Below are positions 56,545 to 64,000 of a stretch of DNA of 64,000 nt, in pieces (position 1 is the first letter of the stretch; each line of letters opens with the position of its first letter). Both the position numbers and the translations under genes were made by a program. Origin of the DNA: Diadema setosum (Eukaryota; Echinodermata; Echinoidea; Diadematoida; Diadematidae); assembly GCF_964275005.1 (NCBI RefSeq), contig NC_092705.1, positions 11,533,912-11,597,911 on the forward strand, in the 5' to 3' direction. The notes beneath the pieces were generated by a model, which saw only the letters and a program-made list of their open reading frames with translations, was not told where the DNA came from and made no database searches.

Positions 56545-56633
56545 AAACCCATTAAGACAGGCTGATTTTGCTATAAAACACATTTCCCATAGATTCGCCT
56601 GAGTATAATCGGTACTAGTCTTCAATGGATTAA
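56545..56633. mobile_element. 93-bp palindromic MITE, copy 4
   Basis: AAACCCATTAAGACAGGCTG and CTTCAATGGATTAA at the ends. The left TTAA is lost. Confidence 0.65.
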
Positions 56634-56953
56634 ACAGGTTGCGGAGGTCTTTATAATGGGTTGCTTGTTCAAAGCAATTTTTGAGCAAGTTTTTTCTCAT
56701 CAAACTATTTTAAAAGATCATGTTGTATTTGGGGGGAATGCACATTGGAAAATAACCTTTATCCATGAAATGTACCTATTTACTGTGGAAATACCCAAAT
56801 GCATTGTATATTCTGTCCATGGTTGAAAATGACTAACTTTCCTCCTGAAAAGATAATTTTATGTACTTCTTATTCTGTCAATGCTGTTCTCAATCACAAA
56901 TTTAACCACTTGCAAAATTGTCTTACAAGTCCCACTTCAAGAAAGATTACATG

Positions 56954-57169
56954 TACTGTAGCTGTTATTTTCACGAGGATTTAATTTTTGTGAATTTCGC
57001 GAATCTCAGTTGGATCGCAAATTTAACAACACGCGAAAATGTCTCCATGCACTAGGGTAATAGCGCATTTGTGTCAGCGTCAGTTCACGGAAGCAACATC
57101 TCGTGAAAATGTCTATGACCTCCTCATTCGCGAAAATATCTGTACGCGAAAATAACAGCTTATACAGTA
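56954..57169. mobile_element. MITE with TACTGTAGCTGTTATTTTC ends
   Basis: Left TACTGTAGCTGTTATTTTCA faces right CGCGAAAATAACAGCTTATA then CAGTA. Inside are many CGCGAAAATGTC motifs. Confidence 0.75.
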
Positions 57170-57389
57170 TATGCACTAACTATGAAGCCCTTATTAGAAT
57201 TCTAAAGAGTACCAACATTACAATAGCAAATTATGACCTGAGTACAGTTACTTCAGTCTTGGGAAAATGATATGCCAATAATGTTTTAGTGATAAAATGT
57301 ATTTTTTTTTTTCTGGTCAATTATCATGCCTTAATGTGCTTTCACATACATCTGTGTACTGCAATGAACCATCACTGTTTTTCGTTCAC

Positions 57390-57602
57390 TACTGTAAAAG
57401 TGGAAATTTTCGCGGTGTTGAAATTTTCGCGCATTTCGCGCAACCAGAAACTAGCGCGAAAATAAAAACACGCGAATATTTTTGCTTGCCATACGTTCCT
57501 GTGCGTGATGTCTTGATTCCGCGGAATTAAAAACACGCGAAACTCTTCTGACCCGGCCTAGCGCGAAAAATTAGTCGCGCGAAAATATCCACTTTTACAG
57601 TA
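57390..57602. mobile_element. MITE with TACTGTAAAAGTGG ends
   Basis: Left TACTGTAAAAGTGGAAATTT faces right AAAATATCCACTTTTACAGT with final A. TTTTCGCGC and GCGCGAAAA motifs lie inside in both orientations. Confidence 0.85.
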
Positions 57603-58314
57603 TTTGGGATGCATGCTAGAAAGCTTTCTTCACTGGTCGGCAAAAATGTCTGGGAATTGTTTTTCAATGAATAGAGATTAGCTAATCCCTATTGTGTCAC
57701 CACGGCCCTTATGTTGGACTGGGACAGTGTAGGAATCATCTGAATGCTGATGAAATGGCTTGGCAGGCTATAAAGCTACGTGCCTTTGCACAAAGACATC
57801 GAGTCCTCCTACTTTATCAAACATATTTGCTGGCATTTGAATAACTTTTTTCCAGACTTTTCATGCATTGTGTACTTCAAATTTAATAGTCATCCAGTAT
57901 TAATACATCATTATTTAGCATGTTTAGCATTGGACACTCAGGATGATTCTGCCTGAAAGTGAGACTAGAGGCTAGTCGCTGACAGAGGCGGCAGACGAGT
58001 ATTTACTTTCAGAAAGGTCCATGCCCACACAAGAAGGTTGTGGCAGTCTCTTTGCGGACATCGCAGCGCTTTGTAAATGATAAACTGCGCTGAAGATGTG
58101 TGCCTGGCCTTCAGTTTCTGTTGCCATGGAAACAGAGTGTTTTCCTGATCACGGGGGCCATCAGACGACGTCCTTGCCGTCTCCCCTGTATCTGGTGTCC
58201 TCGCTCCTTAACCCCTTTTATCTATGTCATCTATTAGACTATTGCAGTATTATTTTCATGCTCTTACTGTAACAGAACCATACATACTTCTAAGTGTGTG
58301 AATGTGTGTGTGAG

Positions 58315-58378
58315 TGTGAGTGTGTGTTTGTATGTTTGTTTGTGTGTGTGTGTGTTTGTGTGCATGTGTGTTTGTGTT
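58315..58378. repeat. (GT)n block
   Basis: GTGTGTTTGT mixtures, about 60 bp. Confidence 0.9.
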
Positions 58379-58742
58379 AACAAATCAAAGTGATGACCAA
58401 TCTTTCTGTTTTTGCAATCACTTTTTCTGTCCTGCCATTATGAGACTCCTATACATCTTCCAACTTTCAGCCTTAGATATGAACATGCTTAGTTTCCTTG
58501 GCAACGTGCTGAGCTTCTTTGAAAAGCAAGTGCATAATGTATAGAAGGAAATGTGCTAAAGCTTCTTTGAAAAGCAAGTGCATGTATTGTATAAAAGGAA
58601 ACTTGCCAAGCTTCTCTGTAAAGCAAGTGCATGTATGAATAGGCACCAAATTGTGAAATCAAGAGGGAATCCATTTTCTGAGTATGCCACTATCTTATTG
58701 AAGAAGAAAAGCCTGAAAAATTGACATACAGATTTGAATAAA

Positions 58743-59495
58743 TGTGACCCGCTACAACAAAAGTCGCGCACGGTCGAAGCCGTGAAAATCGAGTTTGAAG
58801 TTAGAGCATCAAAATTGGTCAAAACTTACGATTTTCTGAATTTGACATATTATTAGAGTCTGACATGTCTTCTATCATCTGTCGAAATTTCGAAGCAAAA
58901 TGATGAAAGGAAAGACCAAAAAAATAGCGTTTTTCTGGGCCATGTTTTTTTGGCGTTTCAACGAAGCAGAAACTGGTTCGAACATTTGGAGTGAGCGCCA
59001 CACATAGGCTCCGCCCCTAACAACGACCAGAGTGATCTCATTGGTCAGTTTGTTGCTTGCCGCTAACCGAAGCGTGAAACTCGCACACTGCCCAGTCGAA
59101 TGGTGCGTGCGGGCGGGTTGCGCTATGCCTAGCCGCTTCTCCTGACATCCTGGTCACTGATTGGTCGGTGAGGAGACCGCCGACGCTGTGTTGGAATGAG
59201 CATTTCGGGGGTTGCTAGGGCTTAACTTCTATTGTCCTGAGGTGAATACTGACTTGCGTGTCTCTTGATTGTGATTGCATCGCAAGGAGAAATTTTAGGG
59301 CGCTTTTCTCGAAACAGTGATTTCCCAGACGTCTTGACATGCGCTCTTTTAAACATCGATATCTCCGCAGCCGATTATTTTTACAAGACATGTTATATAT
59401 CAATTTACAGCAGAAAGATTAGGGAATTGTGTCATGCAATTTTCAAATAATCGACCTCGCCCGACTTTAGGATCATTTTGTTGTAGCGGGTCACA
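58743..59495. mobile_element. 753-bp MITE with TGTGACCCGCTACAAC ends
   Basis: TGTGACCCGCTACAACAAAA at the left and its inverse TTTTGTTGTAGCGGGTCACA at the right, flanked by AATAAA at 58737-58742 and 59496-59501. No transposase. Confidence 0.85.
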
Positions 59496-60613
59496 AATAA
59501 ATCAGGAGCACCCTTTGAAAATTTCGCTTGAGCCATACATAAGTGCAGTGACAGCATGAAAACATTTGCCCAAGCTATAGTAAGCCTGTTATGATGCAAA
59601 ACCTTTGCGTTGTAGTACGGTAGATAGTTCAAACACTTTTGCTTTCAGCAAATGCTGGTAAACAACTGGGGGAGGGGGGGGGAGGCATTAAGGGGGTAGG
59701 GCCTTGGGATAAGAGAATTTTAACAATCAACAGGACAAATACAATGTACTTGTATTACAGATACAGTATTAGAAGGGCTTGTAGAAGAATAGGACCACTT
59801 CTACGGTGGTGACAGAAAGAAAAAGAAAAAGAAAAGCAAAAACAGACCTTTTCAGAGAAGGCCAGAAATGGTTGCTTGGTTGTGATTGTGATCCTGATCA
59901 CCGTGTGCATATGTGATTTTTCTTTTGCATTTTGACAAGAATTTTTTCTTGTTTTTAATGATAGCATTAAGTGTACTCGTAAGTAACACTTCCAAGAATG
60001 CCCAGGATTGTTAGTCTGAAAAGCAACATTGAAATGAAACAAACCAAACAATGATAACAGGGAAAAACCTAAGAATGAGTTCTTTAGCATTATAAGATTT
60101 GATCCAAGATACTGGCAGTATTCTAGAGATATGGCAACCCAGAATGGTCAGATGATAAGACTTCAGTATTACTGCAAAGGTTAGTACATGGTATGTGGAG
60201 TGAAGGAGCTGCCAGGGTGAATGAACTTTGCTCTCTGAGCTATTCCTTGGTCCTTGTGCTTTATCACTGATTGGTAAAAAAAAATCACACTTATCCCACT
60301 TCCATTGATGCGGAGATTAGACTAGAGATGATGTAGCATGGATCAAGTGCAATATTTTTATGAGGGGATGGGGGATGAGAGTTGACCTCTGTCACACTTG
60401 GGAATCAAGGAAATAACCTCGTACTACAATCAGAATTATCAAATCAAATAATGGCAAGATGGACAGCGAGTGATTCACAGGATGAATGGATGATGATTTT
60501 CTTCCCTCGGGGCTCTCTGCCCGTATTTCTCGTATTTTTCTGAGATGGCATCTCAAGTATGGTGATGTAGTCACCATCAAATGACTTAAGTTCAAGCAAT
60601 TTTCACTTGTTCC

Positions 60614-61625
60614 CCCTGACCTTGTACTGTCCTTCTCTCATCTATTTAAAAGACAAAACAAGGAGAGCAAAATGAGATGAATCAAATTCATCTTGACTAA
60701 AAAAATTTTAGCCAATGCTTGTGTTGAATAATTGAGATCTTGCACGATAGCGCCACACAGCAGCCTGCCTGGACTATAGGCGGGAAGGTGATTTCTCAGT
60801 TTTGACCCGCCTGAGCTTGTACTCTCTTCCCCTCTTTCCAGCCCTTTGAAAGACATCAAAAGGGGATTGAAATGAGATGAATCAAAGTCTTCTTGACCAA
60901 GAAGTTTTAGCTGATGTTCCTATTGCATAATTGAGATCATGCAGGATAGCGCTATGCAGCAGCCGGGGTGCACTATAAAGGGGAAAGGTAATTTCTCAAT
61001 CGTGACCCCCCTGACCTTGTACTCTCTTCCCCTCTTTCCAACTCTTTGAAAGACATCGAAAGGGGATTGAAATGAGATGAATCAAAGTCTTCTTGACCAA
61101 GAAGTTTTAGCCGATGTGCCTATTTAATAATTGAGATCATGCAGGATAGCGCTATGCAGCAGCCCGACTGCACTATCATACACGTAAATGGGAAGGCGAT
61201 TTCTAAATCTTGACCCCCTGACCTTGTACATGTACTCTTCTTCACTCTTTTTACAATTCCTTGAAAGACCAGGAAAAGGGAATTGAAATGAGATAAATCA
61301 AAGTCTTCCTGACCAAAGAGTTTTAGGTGATGTTCCTACTTGAATAATTGAGATCATGCAGGATAGCGCTTTGCAGCAGCCTGGCTGCACTATAAATGGA
61401 AAGGCAATTTCTCAGTCTTGACCCCCTGACCTTGTACTCTCCTTCACTCTTTTTACAATTCCTTTGAAAGACCAGGAAAAGGGGATTGAAAATGAGATGA
61501 ATCAAATTCCTCTTGACCAAGAAGTTTTAGCCGATGTGCCTATTTAATAATTGAGATCGTGCAGGGCTGCACTATGCAGTGGCCGGGCTGCACTATAGGT
61601 GGGAAGGCGATTTCTCAGTCTTGCC
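60614..61625. repeat. tandem array of five units of about 200 bp
   Basis: Each unit holds CCCTGACCTTGTACTCT, GATTGAAATGAGATGAATCA, TTGACCAAGAAGTTTTAGC, AATTGAGATCATGCAGGATA and GGCGATTTCTCA. Starts lie near 60614, 60806, 61008, 61213 and 61421. Units 2 and 3 are the most alike. Short indels vary the period. Confidence 0.9.
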
Positions 61626-61718
61626 AGTAATTGCTCTCTGTCCTTGGCCTTAGCCGATGCAGGAAGAGAGGGGTCAACTTAGTGAGGTAATGGTACCGAT
61701 AGGTGTAAAGAGTGAGAG

Positions 61719-61812
61719 TGGGAGATAGATAGATAGATAGATAGATGGATGGATGGATAGATAGATAGATAGATAGATGGATAGATAGATAGATGGATAG
61801 ATAGATTGATTG
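61719..61812. repeat. (GATA)n(GATG)n microsatellite
   Basis: GATAGATAGATA alternates with GATGGATGGATG. Decayed GATAGATTGATT units follow to about 61930. Confidence 0.95.
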
Positions 61813-62106
61813 CATGGAAGATAGATTAAATGAAAGATAGACAGATTGATTGAATGAAGTATAGATAGATTGATTTATTGAAAGATAAATGTTTTGATTG
61901 CCTGAAAGATAGATAGATTAAATGAAAGAAAAAAAGAAAGATAGATAAGAAGTGAGAAATAGAAGAAATGGAGACAGAAAGAGTTATAGATGAGTATCAA
62001 ATAGAGACAGAGACATTTAGTGAAGAAGGGGGAGAGGAAGAAGAGAGGAAAATTTTAGAGTGAAGAGATAATAACAGGAAGTGTTAAAGAACAAGTTCAT
62101 ATAACT

Positions 62107-62139
62107 AACACACACACACACACACATGCACACACACAA
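62107..62139. repeat. (CA)n microsatellite
   Basis: CA units interrupted once by TGCA. Immediately downstream of the minus-strand exon 2 donor on the transcript strand. Confidence 0.9.
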
Positions 62140-62154
62140 ATTATCCATGCTTAC

Positions 62155-62207
62155 CGCTAAGTGGCAAGGACATTCCATACGATAGCTGCACCACAAAAGC
62201 CCATGAC
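62155..62207 (-). CDS. second coding exon of the same minus-strand gene
   Basis: The acceptor GATTGACAG and the consensus donor GCG|GTAAGC bound 53 nt reading SWAFVVQLSYGMSLPLS. The first base completes an Arg codon with exon 1. It leaves in phase 1. Later exons were not located between 56.4 and 62.1 kb, so the gene may have a long intron or leave the readable part. Confidence 0.65.
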
Positions 62208-62353
62208 CTGTCAATCAAACAAGCAACCCTAAATTAACTGGCAATCAAAATTATGGGATATGTGTGTCCGTTTTTAACCTATCGCAAGTCAGCATCACAT
62301 GATGAAACAGAAATTTAATGTCACATGACGAAACAGAAATATATAAGCCCTAC

Positions 62354-62436
62354 CTAAAGATTGCATCTGCTGCCCCCTCTGGAGTCCACTTAATTTCGTC
62401 TGGTGGAGTGAATATTGTATCCCTTTGAGAAGTCAT
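62354..62436 (-). CDS. first coding exon of an unrecognised minus-strand gene
   Basis: Encodes MTSQRDTIFTPPDEIKW then TPEGAADAIF and two bases, ending TTTAG|GTAGGG in phase 2. The next exon (62207-62155) picks up the same phase with a good acceptor, which supports both. The combined 45 residues start polar and become hydrophobic (SWAFVVQLSYGMSLPLS). I do not recognise the family. The 5' leader probably lies just upstream (CAGTG before the ATG). Confidence 0.65.
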
Positions 62437-62439
62437 CAC

Positions 62440-64000
62440 TGTGTGGATGTGAAGATGTGCTGTAGTCATGGTAACTATAAAGTCCTCATTTTAGTTTATG
62501 AATTGGCTTGTAGGTGCTATTGTATTGTGATCTATACCTGCACACTCCAGCCCTGCTATTGAAGATTCAAACCAGGAAGGGTTGTACAAAGAGATTAATG
62601 AAAGTGTCGCCAGTGTTCCCAACATTCCAAATTCAGAGGAGAGATTTCCAAGTTTAGCTCAACGCAGCTTGTGGTTTTTGGTATCAGATTTCTTTCCTTT
62701 TTTCTCTAATAATATGTAGTGCCGAAAAAGAAAATCCCAAATGCATTCATTGTGAAGTGCTTGCAATACCTGTTTTTCAATTTTCCACTCCCTCCTGAAA
62801 GATTTTACAACAAAATGAAAATTGGGCATTCAAGAAAATATGCTTTAGACAATATGTTTGAGTGACATCTTGGAGACATACATTTGTATTGAGAAGCAGT
62901 GTCTGGAGGTACTTTCCAAACTTGCTCAAGTGTAAAGTTATTTCTTATGTATCATGTCATACGTAACGATGAATTTCAGCTACTTGAGTACCTGTTTGCA
63001 TTTGTAGTAGCAGTTACAATGTAGGTGAAAAGACTGAAAGAAAAAAAAAAAGGAAAACCCCTCCAAGTCATGTACAGTAGGTGTTTTGAGAAGAAGATTT
63101 GATGGGAGAATGTTATGAACATGACTTGTGGATAGGATTTAAAACTGCAGCAAGACTGGGCCATAAAGTGTATATTTGCCTTTCAAAGAGATTTGATTGT
63201 GACACCAGCTGCATAGATTATATCATGGATATTACCCCTCTTTTCAACTTCAAACTCAAGAAATATTAATTGTCAGGGCAGCATAACATGAGATGTGGCT
63301 GCATTTGTTGGAGTCACTGTTAGGCAGTGTATATTAGCCCTCTTTAAATTGTGAATAGAAATCGTGAAACGTTATCATATTGCTGCTTCTGAACTAATGG
63401 AGGCTAATGGGGTGACATTTGCGCAAACTGTGACATCATGCGATTAATGTAGCATGACGCTGCACTTGGGATATGAAAAATGTCAATAGCATCGACACCG
63501 CTAGGTATATTGAGTGTGTCGTCTCCTGACTGTTCGAATCAAAGAATTTGCGAGGAAATTGAACTTTTCCCTCATTTCTGCATAGATTGCACTGTAGACA
63601 CTGCAATGTATGCTAGCATGCAGTGATACGTACAACACTGCAGGCTTTGGACAAAGAATTCATCTTACATGTACCTTCTATGATGAATGTCATATTCTCT
63701 TGGGGCATGAATTTGTTATTGCTTGTAAATGTTATATTACTGTCATCCACGTAATTCCCATTTTTCATCATTTTTTTTTCCAACCTCATGATAATTTACA
63801 GTAGTGTCCTCTGTTAGTGTCTTATGAACAAAGTTTGTCTTTTTGGGAAATCTCCCCATTCCCCCCCCCCCCCAAAAAAAAAATGAAGCAAAAAAAAAAA
63901 TGAAGCAAAAACAAACAAACAAACAAACAAATAGAATTTTCACAACCTTAACTATATGATTTGTCATACTGTAACCAAAGAAATTAGAACTGTAACTTTT
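62440..64000. other. no gene or element seen
   Basis: Only AT-rich sequence, a C-run and A-run near 63860-63900 and (AAAC)n at 63905-63930. It should include the promoter of the minus-strand gene; no specific site is supported. Confidence 0.4.

Noticed and set aside
60421..60600. Minus-strand open frame including SFDGDYITILEMPSQKN, exon-like in composition
   Set aside because: No convincing donor before the stop and a weak acceptor; overlaps an alternative open frame. Kept out of the gene model.
61615..61815. Open frame of IYLSIYLS repeats
   Set aside because: Translation of the GATA microsatellite.

Overview
The window is animal nuclear DNA: AT-rich, with intron-split genes, dispersed SINEs, foldback elements, MITEs and one solo LTR. 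The mix of elements and the divergence of the one recognisable protein suggest a marine deuterostome, most likely an echinoderm. That placement is my inference; no rRNA or mitochondrial marker is present.

The one firmly identified gene is POLD3, the third subunit of DNA polymerase delta. It lies on the minus strand from 26705 (ATG) to 7613 (stop). All eleven coding exons can be assembled with consistent phases and splice sites, giving 1476 nt and 491 residues. The protein has the N-terminal DNA-polymerase-binding domain, a long charged tail and a C-terminal PCNA-binding box. Intron 5 appears to use a GC-AG donor. Its introns are filled with transposons, including two foldback elements with perfect 9-bp target duplications (15.6-16.2 kb and 23.0-26.4 kb).

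From 26.7 to 32.9 kb there is no supported gene, only repeats. A second gene, which I do not recognise, starts on the plus strand at 32891 with a strong Kozak context. Candidate later exons lie near 45.4, 48.9, 54.9 and 56.3 kb, so its introns would be very long. A third, unrecognised gene begins on the minus strand at 62436; only its first two coding exons (62354-62436 and 62155-62207) could be read. It points toward the second gene.

Most of the remaining sequence is mobile-element debris, often nested. Examples are a hAT-like MITE inside a tRNA-derived SINE (40.8-41.4 kb), a TTAA-flanked foldback inside another MITE whose empty counterpart is also in the window (44.4-45.0 kb versus 2.6-2.8 kb), a pogo-like MITE inside a decayed foldback arm (30.7-31.7 kb), and a 959-bp solo LTR with a 5-bp target duplication (47301-48259). 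A 2.5-kb composite element at 11.9-14.5 kb carries many nuclear-receptor-like half-sites, and a shorter copy lies inverted at 42.3-43.3 kb. An element at 33.7-36.5 kb carries eight copies of one 15-bp motif.

No rRNA genes, functional tRNA genes, CRISPR arrays or intact transposase or reverse-transcriptase genes were seen.
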